This document shows, one piece after another, positions 1-8,250 of a stretch of DNA of 64,000 nt; positions within the stretch are counted from its first letter, which is position 1; every line of letters begins with the position of its first letter. This stretch comes from 39-52-133 sp035531075 (GTDB taxonomy: Bacteria > Pseudomonadota > Gammaproteobacteria > Burkholderiales > Gallionellaceae), in assembly GCA_035531075.1 (NCBI GenBank), contig DATKTO010000038.1:1-64000 (forward strand), in the 5' to 3' direction. Both the position numbers and the translations under genes were made by a program. The notes beneath the pieces were generated by a model, which was not told the origin of the DNA, searched no databases, and saw nothing but the letters and a program-made list of their open reading frames with translations.

Positions 1-683
1 GTAATTTTTTTCTGGTAGGCCGCAGCGGGCTTAAAGAACATATGAGCGAACTTGGAAAAATATACGCCGCCAAAAAGAACTGTGCTCGACAGGACGAACA
101 AGGCAAAGACTACGGTTAATCCACCGCCAGTATATGACCAGATTAATGCGAAAGTCGAGGTGGCCAGAAGCGAGAGAATGAACAAATCCGCACGCTCGAG
201 TCGGAACCATGAAAGGCCTTCCGCAGACACGTCAACGCGGATAGCAAACCAGAACCAATATCCACCAACGGCCAGCATCAACGCACCGATATGCCACAGC
301 TGCGGCACAAGGGCAGGTGTAGGCGTTGCCGGTGTAGGATAGGCAAAAATCATAATTACTGTAGTCACAATAAAAATAATAGTTCCCCACATGGTCAACA
401 GATGGGAAAGCCTGCGTCTCGGATTGTCAAACTCGCCAGAAGTCAACACTTCTTTTACCAGCACTGAAGTAGCAATTGCTACCTTCTCTCCGCCACCCAC
501 TGACCGGGTTGCGCTCTTCTTCGCTTTTTTTGCATTTTCAAAAAAATACTTGGCGCTTTTCTTGTGAATCATATCCAGTATTGTTCCTCCTATCACCAGC
601 AAGACCATCAAGATGATGTAGCCCTGCATGATGCTGGGTGAGATTACTGCTGAAAGCTCTGCAAAAGGGTTGGTCAATAACAT
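1..683 (-). CDS. aprM: AprM, membrane anchor of APS reductase (partial, C-terminus off the left edge)
   Basis: Reading the minus strand from the ATG at 683 gives an open frame to the window edge (227 codons) with no stop. The start has a good ribosome site (GAGGA, 7 bases upstream). The protein begins MLLTNPFAELSAV and shows about five hydrophobic segments, near residues 20-40, 95-113, 128-148, 167-187 and 190-210, with a basic cytoplasmic loop between the first two. This matches AprM, which in Allochromatium and many sulfur-oxidising betaproteobacteria tethers AprBA to the membrane and passes electrons from sulfite oxidation to quinone. The position after sat supports this; aprBA would be expected beyond the edge. 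Family assignment is from recall of AprM-type proteins and gene order, not from a search. Confidence 0.82.
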   Translation of the reverse strand, partial: MLLTNPFAELSAVISPSIMQGYIILMVLLVIGGTILDMIHKKSAKYFFENAKKAKKSATRSVGGGEKVAIATSVLVKEVLTSGEFDNPRRRLSHLLTMWGTIIFIVTTVIMIFAYPTPATPTPALVPQLWHIGALMLAVGGYWFWFAIRVDVSAEGLSWFRLERADLFILSLLATSTFALIWSYTGGGLTVVFALFVLSSTVLFGGVYFSKFAHMFFKPAAAYQKKI

Positions 684-725
684 ATAAATTTCCTCAAATT
701 TGTTAGGCTCAAAATTATATTTTAA

Positions 726-797
726 TTAGTTATCCGTCAGGATCTTGTAATGGATCTTGCATCCATCGCATTTATCAGTACGTACAAAAGCTGGCAT
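726..797 (-). pseudogene. aprB 5'-end remnant (23-codon ORF resembling the AprB N-terminus)
   Basis: A 23-codon ORF reads MPAFVRTDKCDGCK followed by IHYKILTDN and a TAA stop. The first 14 residues match the known start of the APS reductase beta subunit AprB, including the first cysteines of its ferredoxin-like domain (KCDGCK). The frame then departs and stops before the other cluster cysteines. A very strong ribosome site (GGAGG, 8 bases before ATG) is preserved. It lies between sat and aprM. I read it as a leftover from duplication or rearrangement of aprB, or a leader peptide formed from one. It is far too short to bind an Fe-S cluster as AprB does. Confidence 0.65.
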
Positions 798-865
798 TGT
801 GTTACCTCCATTAAAATTACGTTAAAAAACTTCACTACCAAATTATTCACCTACGAAAACGGATA

Positions 866-897
866 CCCTGTGGCAGCGTTTGCACGCTGCCACAGGG
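866..897 (-). other. Perfect 14-bp stem-loop between sat and the aprB remnant
   Basis: CCCTGTGGCAGCGT (866-879) is exactly complementary to 884-897 with a 4-base loop. It lies 17 bases after the sat stop codon on the transcribed strand. No U-run follows on either strand, so it is more likely an mRNA processing or stability element, or a leaky attenuator, than a simple terminator. Confidence 0.7.
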
Positions 898-913
898 CAG
901 CTACCCGCGACGG

Positions 914-2089
914 TTATTTACCGTCGATGCTTGAGTAATATTCCTTCAGAATCTTCAGTACCTCAGGACGACTGAACTCGGCTGGCACATCCTCACCCTT
1001 GGAAAGGGCATTGCGCAACTGAGTGCCGGAAACCTGCAGGCGATCTGCATCATCATGCGGGCAGGTCTTGGCCGAAGCCATGCCGCCGCACTTGTAGCAC
1101 CAGAATGAAATATCAATCTTGAGCGCTTCTGTTTCCAGTGCGCCTTTTGGCACATGATCAAAAATGTGATGCGCGTCAAATGGACCGTAGTAGCTGCCCA
1201 CACCGGCGTGATCGCGACCCACAATCTGGTGCGAGCAGCCGTAATTCTGGCGGAATACCGCATGCAGCAGCGCTTCGCGCGGGCCGGCATAACGCATATC
1301 CAATGGATAACCTGCCTGCACCACGGTCTTTTTTACAAAATATTTCTCGGTCAGCACACCGATTGCCTTGGCGCGCACTTCGGCGGGGATGTCGCCAGGC
1401 TTGAGGTTACCCAGCAGCGAATGGATCAATACGCCATCGCACACCTCAATGGCAATTTTTGCCAGATACTCGTGGGAGCGGTGCATCGGGTTACGGGTCT
1501 GGAAGCAGGCAATTTTGGACCAGCCCATCTTGGTGAAGATTTCACGCGTCTGCTTGGGGGTTTTGAACAACTCGGGATATTTCTCGGGGAAACCGCCCTG
1601 CGACAACACCTTGATTGAACCGGCCAGGTTAACGTCACCCTGCTCCATCACCATTTTGACGCCGGGATGCTTGGGATCAGTCGTTTTGAACACCATGGCG
1701 CATTCATGCGCCTTATCGATGACGTATTTCTCGCTGACCATCATGGTCGCCAGCACTTCGCCGTTTTCCGCATCAACCAGCGCCACTTCCTGGCCAGTTT
1801 TAAGAGAATCAGCGGTAGCCTGAGCAACGGAAAGCGTAATGGGGATAGGCCAAAACAGACCATTTGCGGTTTTCATGCCATCGCAAACACCCGCCCAGTC
1901 GGCGTGGGTCATAAAGCCATCCAGCGGTGTAAAACCGCCGATGCCAAACATGATTATGTCGCCTTTTTCGCGCGAGCTAACCTTGATTTGGGTTAATTTT
2001 TTAGAACGATCCTGCTCAGCCTTAAGCGCCTGACCTTCAAGCAACAACGGATTGAGACCTGCACCACCATGCGGATTTACCAATGCCAT
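914..2089 (-). CDS. sat: Sulfate adenylyltransferase (ATP sulfurylase), dissimilatory
   Basis: A 391-residue protein, the normal length for single-domain prokaryotic Sat. It converts APS plus pyrophosphate to sulfate plus ATP, the last, energy-conserving step of the APS route of sulfite oxidation. Visible motifs are QTRNPMHRSHEYL (QxRNPxHxxHE nucleotide-binding signature), HSLLGNLKPGDIP, and GRDHAGVGSYYGPFDAH. A cysteine set near the C-terminal third (CYKCGG, then CPHDD) is typical of zinc-containing dissimilatory Sat. The ATG is preceded by GAGGAG at 7 bases. It heads the minus-strand operon sat-(aprB remnant)-aprM and is divergent from soeABC. Confidence 0.96.
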   Translation of the reverse strand: MALVNPHGGAGLNPLLLEGQALKAEQDRSKKLTQIKVSSREKGDIIMFGIGGFTPLDGFMTHADWAGVCDGMKTANGLFWPIPITLSVAQATADSLKTGQEVALVDAENGEVLATMMVSEKYVIDKAHECAMVFKTTDPKHPGVKMVMEQGDVNLAGSIKVLSQGGFPEKYPELFKTPKQTREIFTKMGWSKIACFQTRNPMHRSHEYLAKIAIEVCDGVLIHSLLGNLKPGDIPAEVRAKAIGVLTEKYFVKKTVVQAGYPLDMRYAGPREALLHAVFRQNYGCSHQIVGRDHAGVGSYYGPFDAHHIFDHVPKGALETEALKIDISFWCYKCGGMASAKTCPHDDADRLQVSGTQLRNALSKGEDVPAEFSRPEVLKILKEYYSSIDGK

Positions 2090-2116
2090 ATAATACTCCT
2101 CTAATATTAACGCCTT

Positions 2117-2144
2117 ATTATATATAGACTTTTTGCCTGTCTCC
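2117..2144 (-). promoter_or_regulatory. Candidate sigma-70 promoter for sat
   Basis: On the minus strand a perfect TATAAT (-10, at 2117-2122) is preceded by GAGACA (weak -35, at 2139-2144) with a 16-base spacer. The -10 box ends about 27 bases before the sat start codon. The weak -35 fits a promoter needing an activator. Confidence 0.5.
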
Positions 2145-2187
2145 CTTACCCAGCAGGATAGTAGTCCAATAACCTTTAAGCTACGAT

Positions 2188-2224
2188 AACCCTTAAGGGT
2201 TCATGGCAACTACCCATAAGGGTT
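2188..2224. promoter_or_regulatory. Two CCC-N4-GGGTT palindromes in the sat/soeA divergent control region
   Basis: AACCCTTAAGGGTT (2188-2201) is a perfect 14-base palindrome. TACCCATAAGGGTT (2211-2224) is a near copy. Their centres are 23 bp apart, about two helical turns. They sit upstream of the sat -10 box and about 200 bp before soeA. A third copy lies before tusA (7223-7236). I infer a shared transcription-factor site; no regulator gene is in the window. Confidence 0.5.
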
Positions 2225-2284
2225 ATAAGGTATCTATTACTTTTAGCCATTTCCCGTAGTTCTATCAGCCAGCCGGAAATTAAT

Positions 2285-2309
2285 CTCAAAAATTATGTTA
2301 ATATTTGAG
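2285..2309. promoter_or_regulatory. 25-bp inverted repeat upstream of soeA
   Basis: CTCAAAAATTA and TAATATTTGAG flank a 3-base centre; 10 of 11 pairs match. It lies about 107 bp before the soeA start in an AT-rich stretch, a plausible dimeric-regulator operator. It differs from the CCC-N4-GGGTT sites nearby. Confidence 0.4.
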
Positions 2310-2415
2310 GCTTTTCCAGGCATTCGTTTTGAATCAAAGTCGTAAGGTATTGAATCGAACTTCCCGCCGGTTGAATCAACTAACACTCCAATCAACTACA
2401 CTTAATCGATAGTCT

Positions 2416-5337
2416 ATGTCATCGACACCATTACACGACCCAATCGGGACCACCCCAGTGGGCGCAAAGCTTGAAATGCGTACCACCACCTGTTACATGT
2501 GTGCTTGTCGCTGCGGCATTCGCGTACATTTGCGCGATGGCGAAGTACGCTACATTGACGGCAATCCCAACCACCCGCTTAACAATGGCGTAATTTGCGC
2601 CAAGGGCAGCTCCGGCATCATGAAGCAGTATTCGCCCGCCAGGCTGACACAGCCACTGCTGCGCAAAAAGGGCGCCGAACGCGGCGCGGGGGATTTCGAG
2701 CCCATCAGCTGGGAACAGACGTTCTCCATCCTGAGCGAACGCCTGCAAAAAATCCGCTCCACCGATCCCAAGAAGTTTGCGTTGTTTACCGGACGCGACC
2801 AGATGCAGGCACTCACCGGCCTGTTTGCGCGCCAGTTTGGTACGCCCAACTATGCGGCGCATGGCGGCTTCTGTTCTGTGAACATGGCCGCCGGCATGAT
2901 CTATACCATCGGCGGCTCGTTCTGGGAGTTTGGCGGGCCTGACCTTGAGCGCGCCAAGTTATTCATCATGATAGGCACGGCGGAGGATCACCATTCCAAT
3001 CCGATGAAGATCGCCATTTCCAAATTCAAGCGCGACGGCGGCCGCTTCATCTCGATCAACCCGGTGCGTACCGGCTACTCGGCCATTGCCGACGAATGGG
3101 TGCCAATCAAGCCCGGCACCGACGGCGCGCTGATGCTGGCGCTGATCCACGAGTTGATCGAAATGGGCCTGTATGACCGCGAATTTTTGGCGAGATACAC
3201 TAATGCCGGCGAACTGGTAAATCTGGATGCGGAACATGATGAATTCGGCATGTTCGTACGTTCCGAAGTACCCAAGGAAGAAGGCTGCTTCGATCCGCAA
3301 AACAAGCTGTGGTGGGACCGTATCAGCGACAAACCGGTGATCACCCATGCCGAAGGTGCCGATCCCTTCCTGTTTGGTGAGTTCAAACTCGCCGACGGCA
3401 CACCGGTCAAACCGTCATTCCAGTTACTGCAGGAACGTGTGAAAGATTACACCCCCGCATGGGCGGCAAAAATCACCGGCATACCCGCCGAGACCATCCA
3501 CCGCCTAGCCTACGAAATGGGCATCACCGCGCGCGACCAGAAGGTGATCCTGCCGATCGCGTGGACCGACTCGTGGGGCAAGGAACACGAAACCGTGACC
3601 GGCAATCCGGTGGCGTTCCATGCGATGCGCGGCCTGGCTGCGCACTCCAACGGCTTCCACACCATACGCTCGCTCGCCATCCTGATGTCGATGCTGGGCA
3701 CCATCGACCGCCCGGGTGGTTTCCGTCACAAGGCGCCGTTTCCGCGCCCTATTCCGCCCTGCGCAAAAACCCCGAACAACCATAAGGCCGTACAGCCGGA
3801 CACGCCTCTGGATGGCATGCCGCTGGGCTGGCCGGCCGATCCTGACGATCTGTTTGTGGATGACGAAGGCAAGCCGGTGCGTATCGACAAGGCGTTCTCC
3901 TGGGAACACCCGCTATCGGTGCATGGCCTGATGCACAACGTCATCACCAATGCATGGCGCGGCGATCCCTACAAAATCGACACCCTGCTGATCTTTATGG
4001 CCAATATGGGCTGGAACTCCACGATGAACACCGTGGAAGTGCGCAAGATGCTGAATGACAAGGAAGAAAATGGCGAATACAAGATTCCTTTCCTCGTCGT
4101 ATGCGATGCCTTTGAGTCAGAGATGACTTCGTTTGCCGACCTGATTTTGCCGGATACAACGTACCTGGAACGTCACGACGTAATGTCGATGCTGGACAGA
4201 CCAATCTCCGAATTTGACGGTCCGGTGGATTCAATCCGCGTGCCGATCTTCCCGCCCAAGGGCGAATGCAAGCCATTCCAGGAGGTGCTGATCGAACTCG
4301 GCTCACGCCTCAAGCTGCCGGCATTTGCCAATCAGGACGGCTCGCGCAAATTCCGCGACTACCCCGACTTCATCGTCAACTACGAAACGGCTCCGGGGTC
4401 AGGTATTGGCTTCCTCTCCGGCTATCGTGGCAAAGGCGGCGAAAAAGCGATGGTTGGCGAACCCAATCCGCGCCAGCTGGAAATGTACGAGGCGAACAAC
4501 TGCGTGTATCACCACGAGTTACCACCTTCCTATCAATACATGCGCAACTGGAACAAGGGTTACCTGGAATGGTCGCAGCGCAATCGCATCACGCGCTACT
4601 CCGATCCGATTCAGCTGCACATCTACTCCGAAGTGCTGCAAACCTTCCGCCTGGCTGCTCAGGGCAAGGGACTCACACGCAAGCCGCCCAAGCATCTGCG
4701 GCAGCGCGTCGAGACCTACTTCGATCCCTTGCCGTTCTACCACGAGCCGCTGGAGACGCAAATCACAGACTTGCAGAAATATCCGCTCGCCGCCATTACA
4801 CAACGGCCAATGGCTATGTATCACTCATGGGATTCGCAAAACGCCTGGCTGCGTCAGATACACACCCACAATTATCTGATGGTGAACACTGTCACCGCCA
4901 AGGAAGCCGGTATTGCCGATGGTGGCTGGATGTGGATAGAGTCGCCGTGGGGCAAAGTGCGTTGCATGTGCCGCCATTCAGAATCGGTGGAGCCCGGCAC
5001 GGTATGGACATGGAATGCGATCGGCAAATCCGCAGGCGCATGGAATCTGTTGCCCAGCGCCAATGAATCACAGCTTGGCTTCCTGCTCAACCATGTGATC
5101 TCAGAAGAACTGCCGGTCAAGACAGGCGGCACCACCTCCAACTCCGACCCTATCACCGGCCAGGCTGCGTGGTTCGATGTGCGCGTGCGCATCTATCCCG
5201 CGGAAGCAGGTGAGCCGGAACAGACATCACCGCAATTTGAACCGCTTAAACCTTACCCCGGCACCCAGCCCTACTTTGGAAAATGGCTGGCGTATTTTGC
5301 CGGTGGTAAAAAATCAAAAAATGGAAAAACGAAATGA
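2416..5337 (+). CDS. soeA: SoeA, molybdoprotein subunit of cytoplasmic sulfite dehydrogenase
   Basis: A 973-residue member of the DMSO-reductase (CISM) family. It should oxidise sulfite to sulfate at a bis-MGD molybdenum centre. The N-terminal [4Fe-4S] site is C26-x2-C29-x3-C33-x27-C61. Cys153 in the GGFC segment is the likely Mo ligand, as in polysulfide/thiosulfate reductase relatives. No twin-arginine signal precedes the cluster motif, which fits the cytoplasmic SoeABC of Allochromatium rather than periplasmic PsrA/PhsA. soeB follows with a 4-base ATGA overlap and soeC 13 bases later, so the three form one transcription unit. A PsrA-like reductase is the alternative, but the missing Tat signal and the sulfur-oxidation context argue for Soe. 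Confidence 0.92.
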   Translation: MSSTPLHDPIGTTPVGAKLEMRTTTCYMCACRCGIRVHLRDGEVRYIDGNPNHPLNNGVICAKGSSGIMKQYSPARLTQPLLRKKGAERGAGDFEPISWEQTFSILSERLQKIRSTDPKKFALFTGRDQMQALTGLFARQFGTPNYAAHGGFCSVNMAAGMIYTIGGSFWEFGGPDLERAKLFIMIGTAEDHHSNPMKIAISKFKRDGGRFISINPVRTGYSAIADEWVPIKPGTDGALMLALIHELIEMGLYDREFLARYTNAGELVNLDAEHDEFGMFVRSEVPKEEGCFDPQNKLWWDRISDKPVITHAEGADPFLFGEFKLADGTPVKPSFQLLQERVKDYTPAWAAKITGIPAETIHRLAYEMGITARDQKVILPIAWTDSWGKEHETVTGNPVAFHAMRGLAAHSNGFHTIRSLAILMSMLGTIDRPGGFRHKAPFPRPIPPCAKTPNNHKAVQPDTPLDGMPLGWPADPDDLFVDDEGKPVRIDKAFSWEHPLSVHGLMHNVITNAWRGDPYKIDTLLIFMANMGWNSTMNTVEVRKMLNDKEENGEYKIPFLVVCDAFESEMTSFADLILPDTTYLERHDVMSMLDRPISEFDGPVDSIRVPIFPPKGECKPFQEVLIELGSRLKLPAFANQDGSRKFRDYPDFIVNYETAPGSGIGFLSGYRGKGGEKAMVGEPNPRQLEMYEANNCVYHHELPPSYQYMRNWNKGYLEWSQRNRITRYSDPIQLHIYSEVLQTFRLAAQGKGLTRKPPKHLRQRVETYFDPLPFYHEPLETQITDLQKYPLAAITQRPMAMYHSWDSQNAWLRQIHTHNYLMVNTVTAKEAGIADGGWMWIESPWGKVRCMCRHSESVEPGTVWTWNAIGKSAGAWNLLPSANESQLGFLLNHVISEELPVKTGGTTSNSDPITGQAAWFDVRVRIYPAEAGEPEQTSPQFEPLKPYPGTQPYFGKWLAYFAGGKKSKNGKTK

Positions 5338-6065
5338 CCCAGTTAGCCCTAGTCATCGACCTTAACGTTTGCGTGGGTTGCCACGCCTGCGTCACCAGCT
5401 GCAAAGAGTGGAACACTTCCGGCCCCGCCGGCCCGCTGAGCGACAGCGATCCTTACGGCGCCAATCCGTCCGGCACCTTTTTTAACCGCGTGCAGACCTT
5501 TGAAGTTGGCACCTTCCCGCAAACCGCGACGGTGCATTTTCCAAAATCATGTCTGCACTGCGAAGAACCGCCCTGCGTGCCGGTGTGCCCAACCGGCGCC
5601 TCATACAAGCGCCAGCAGGATGGCATCGTGCTGGTCGATTACGACAAATGCATAGGCTGCGAGTATTGCTCCTGGGCTTGCCCTTACGGCGCGCGCGAGA
5701 TCGATGCAAAGCAGAAAGTGATGAAGAAATGCACCCTGTGCGTAGACAGGATATATAGCACCACCCTGCCCGAGGCCGACCGCAGGCCTTCCTGCGTGAT
5801 GGCGTGCCCGACCAGTGCGCGCCTGTTTGGTGACGTGCATGATCCGGAATCGATCGTGTCGCGCGCCATCCGCGAGAACGCCGGTTATGCACTGATGCCG
5901 GAATGGGGCACGCAACCGGCAAACCATTATCTGCCGCGTCGCAAAACCACCATGACGATCCACGAAGACGAACTGATGCGCGCCGACAATCCGCTAAAAA
6001 TCGACGGCAAGCTACCGAAACCGTCTCACCAACAACCGACTCTCGACGACAGCACAAGCTGGTAA
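5334..6065 (+). CDS. soeB: SoeB, four-cluster iron-sulfur subunit of sulfite dehydrogenase
   Basis: A 243-residue ferredoxin-type electron-transfer subunit of the DmsB/PsrB family. Cysteine groups start with C13-x2-C16-x2-C19-x3-C23. They continue with CLHCEEPPC...CP, CIGCEYCSWACP and CTLC...CVMACP, enough for four [4Fe-4S] clusters. It carries electrons from SoeA to the membrane subunit SoeC. The start overlaps the soeA stop (ATGA), implying translational coupling. The last 40 or so residues are a loosely conserved polar tail. Confidence 0.93.
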   Translation: MTQLALVIDLNVCVGCHACVTSCKEWNTSGPAGPLSDSDPYGANPSGTFFNRVQTFEVGTFPQTATVHFPKSCLHCEEPPCVPVCPTGASYKRQQDGIVLVDYDKCIGCEYCSWACPYGAREIDAKQKVMKKCTLCVDRIYSTTLPEADRRPSCVMACPTSARLFGDVHDPESIVSRAIRENAGYALMPEWGTQPANHYLPRRKTTMTIHEDELMRADNPLKIDGKLPKPSHQQPTLDDSTSW

Positions 6066-6078
6066 TAGGACCAAAAGC

Positions 6079-7053
6079 ATGAAACCACCTTTTTCAGTTA
6101 TTTTTCTCACCACGCTCATCGGTGTCGGCCAGGGTCTGTTTTTGGCCCTCTACACCGGGCAGCTTTATTCCCTCTTTGACCTGTTGCCGGACCAGGACAG
6201 CCGCTCGTTTTATGCAACAGGCAGCATTATCTCCCTGATGTTTCTGGGGGCTGGATTAATTGCCTCCGTCTTTCACCTGGGCCACCCGGAGCGCGCCTGG
6301 CGCTCCGCTGCCAGGTGGCGCACCTCATGGCTATCACGCGAAGTCATCGTGCTGCCTGCGTTTATGGGAACGGTTTTCCTGTATGGCATGGCGCATTGGT
6401 TTCACCTCAACACCCCAGTCATCGAACTCGCCGGCAGCCGAAATGTCGACATCACCCTTATTTTAGGCGCTGTGGGCACCTTGCTGAGCTTTGCACTGTT
6501 TGTATGCACCGGCATGATCTATGCGTGCCTGCGCTTTATGCAGGAATGGCACACGCCGCTGACACCGCTTAACTTTATTCTGTTGGGCGGCGCATCCGGC
6601 TTTCTGCTGGCAAGCGTCTTCGCGGCAATCGTTGCACCCGAACTCATCGTCTTTTTTGCCGGCTGGGCGATTGTCCTCACCCTGCTTGCCCTGATTGGCC
6701 GCAGTGCTACTCTTTGGCGCAACTCGCGGATCAAACCCAAGTCCTCGTTGAGCACAGCCATCGGTATCAAACACCCGCATATCGTGCAAATCTCACAAGG
6801 ATCGATGGGAGGCTCTTTCAATACGCGCGCATTTTTCCACGGCAAAAGTGCAAACTTTATCCGTGCAATCAAACCGGGCTTCATCATTCTGACTTTCGTG
6901 CTGCCCCTGATATTACTGGCTGTCGGCCTGTCAGCACCCAAGCTGCTGATCGTGGCATTCGTCATTCAGTACATAGGTTTGCTGGCTGAGCGCTGGTTTT
7001 TCTTTGCCGAAGCAAATCATCCGCAGAATCTGTACTACCAAAAAGTAGCCTGA
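6079..7053 (+). CDS. soeC: SoeC, DmsC-type membrane anchor and quinone-interacting subunit
   Basis: A 324-residue very hydrophobic protein with about eight predicted membrane segments, the usual size and pattern for DmsC-family anchors. It lies 13 bases after soeB and completes SoeABC. It should hold SoeAB on the cytoplasmic face and pass electrons to the quinone pool. The FHLGHPERAWR segment near residues 64-74 resembles the conserved histidine-containing region of DmsC proteins. No clear intrinsic terminator follows. Confidence 0.9.
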   Translation: MKPPFSVIFLTTLIGVGQGLFLALYTGQLYSLFDLLPDQDSRSFYATGSIISLMFLGAGLIASVFHLGHPERAWRSAARWRTSWLSREVIVLPAFMGTVFLYGMAHWFHLNTPVIELAGSRNVDITLILGAVGTLLSFALFVCTGMIYACLRFMQEWHTPLTPLNFILLGGASGFLLASVFAAIVAPELIVFFAGWAIVLTLLALIGRSATLWRNSRIKPKSSLSTAIGIKHPHIVQISQGSMGGSFNTRAFFHGKSANFIRAIKPGFIILTFVLPLILLAVGLSAPKLLIVAFVIQYIGLLAERWFFFAEANHPQNLYYQKVA

Positions 7054-7355
7054 ATACTTGGAGCCTCTATCACCAAAAAAACTGGGCCAGGTTTGACAAT
7101 TTTTTCTTCTTGTTTCTGTTGCAGAATAACAACAGCTGCGAGTCGTAAATTTACACACCTGAGCCCTTACGGAACCCTGAAATGCTTGCTAGCATTTGAT
7201 TTGTTTGGTCTAATATCCATATACCCCAAATGGGTTACATGGGTTTACTCGTAATAGTTATAGACGCTAGTTAACCGATTCTTCCTAATAGCAGAATCCA
7301 CCCAAAACTGGTTAGGACATGCTTTTTTTAACATTAATTTACTGGAGATTTAATA
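7054..7355. promoter_or_regulatory. 302-bp control region before tusA, with a third CCC-N4-GGGTT site and a small hairpin
   Basis: No credible gene is present. ACCCCAAATGGGTT (7223-7236) matches the two palindromes between sat and soeA in the pattern CCC-N4-GGGTT, and a further GGGTTT half-site follows at 7241-7246. A 7-bp hairpin (AAATGCT, 4-base loop, AGCATTT) lies at 7180-7197. The spacing suggests tusA-dsrE2 has its own promoter under the same regulator as sat/soe. Confidence 0.45.
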
Positions 7356-7583
7356 ATGAGTTTTGACAAAGAACTTGATACACGTGGTATGAATTGCCCA
7401 CTTCCTATTCTTAAAACTAAAAAAGCATTAGCTGAAATGACTCCCGGACAAGTGCTCAAAGTGATTTCTACTGACGCTGGCTCCGTTAAAGACATGCAGG
7501 CATTTGCCAACCAAACCGGCAATACCCTGGTGTCTTCCGCTGAAGAAAAAGGCGAATACATTTTTATGATGCAGAAGAAGTAA
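7356..7583 (+). CDS. tusA: TusA-family sulfur carrier protein
   Basis: A 75-residue protein with the TusA signature: Cys14 in CPLP, preceded by LDTRGMN. Cys14 takes sulfane sulfur as a persulfide and hands it on. In sulfur oxidisers TusA works with DsrE-type transferases and rhodanese in cytoplasmic sulfur traffic towards Dsr or Hdr-like systems. The start is preceded by TGGAG. dsrE2 follows after 48 bases. The usual companion rhodanese gene is not adjacent. Confidence 0.93.
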   Translation: MSFDKELDTRGMNCPLPILKTKKALAEMTPGQVLKVISTDAGSVKDMQAFANQTGNTLVSSAEEKGEYIFMMQKK

Positions 7584-7631
7584 TTTTCCCTCTCGACTCA
7601 TACGCAGCCTCCAACTGATAAGGATATCAAC

Positions 7632-8096
7632 ATGAAAAAGATGGGCATTATTGCAACCAAGGGTACTCTGGATATGGCTTATCCGCCGCTTATCCTCGCT
7701 TCAACCGCAGCCGCGCTCGGTTGGGATGTACAAGTATTTTGCACCTTCTACGGCCTGGAACTGCTGCGCAAAAACATGGATGGCATCCGTGTTAGCCCGC
7801 TGGCTAATCCGGCCATGCCTATGCCTGTGCCTATGCCGGTTTTCGTACAAGCATTGCCAGGCATGGAAGCCATGGCATCCATGATGATGAAGCAAAAAAT
7901 CAAGAGCAAGGGCGTTGCATCCCTGCAAGAGTTGCGCGACATGTGCATCGAAGCCGATGTTAAATTCGTTGCCTGCCAGATGACCGTTGACCTGTTTGAG
8001 TTTGACAAGAAGGACTTCATCGGCGGTGTTGACTATGTAGGTGCGGCGTCCTTCATGGAATTTGCCGGAGAAGCTGACGTTTGCCTGTTCATCTAA
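7632..8096 (+). CDS. dsrE2: DsrE2-type peroxiredoxin-like sulfurtransferase
   Basis: A 154-residue DsrE/DsrF-like (DrsE_2) protein, read from MKKMGIIATKGTLDMAYPP. It has cysteines at residue 37 and in the segments DMCIEAD, VACQMTV and DVCLFI; the one in ACQMT is the likely persulfide-forming residue by family position. A hydrophobic, proline/methionine-rich stretch around residues 55-80 (PAMPMPVPMPV) and a following MM(M)K run are typical of DsrE2 and may contact the membrane. It pairs with tusA as in rhd-tusA-dsrE2 clusters of sulfur oxidisers and is followed by an intrinsic terminator. Confidence 0.88.
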   Translation: MKKMGIIATKGTLDMAYPPLILASTAAALGWDVQVFCTFYGLELLRKNMDGIRVSPLANPAMPMPVPMPVFVQALPGMEAMASMMMKQKIKSKGVASLQELRDMCIEADVKFVACQMTVDLFEFDKKDFIGGVDYVGAASFMEFAGEADVCLFI

Positions 8097-8144
8097 TCAG
8101 TAACGGATGAATCGCTGTCAGCTTGATTGTTGACAGTAGCCAAG

Positions 8145-8172
8145 AAAAAACCCGCAGCAATGCGGGTTTTTT
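8145..8172 (+). terminator. Intrinsic terminator after dsrE2
   Basis: AAAAAACCCGCA (8145-8156) pairs perfectly with TGCGGGTTTTTT (8161-8172) around a GCAA loop. It is a G+C stem ending in a T-run on the plus strand, about 50 bases after the dsrE2 stop. The matching A-run on the other side makes it potentially bidirectional. Confidence 0.92.
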
Positions 8173-8250
8173 TCGCCTGCGTTTCTGCATGAGCATCGCG
8201 TTCACCGATGCTGTTATAATTCGCAGTTCAATATTTTCAAGGCGTTCATT

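Noticed and set aside
2416..7053. Polysulfide/thiosulfate reductase (PsrABC/PhsABC) instead of SoeABC
   Set aside because: SoeA lacks a Tat signal, the anchor is of the DmsC type, and the neighbours are oxidative sulfur genes.
8145..8172. Possible small RNA at the AAAAAACCCGCA hairpin
   Set aside because: Position just after dsrE2 and the T-run make it an ordinary intrinsic terminator.
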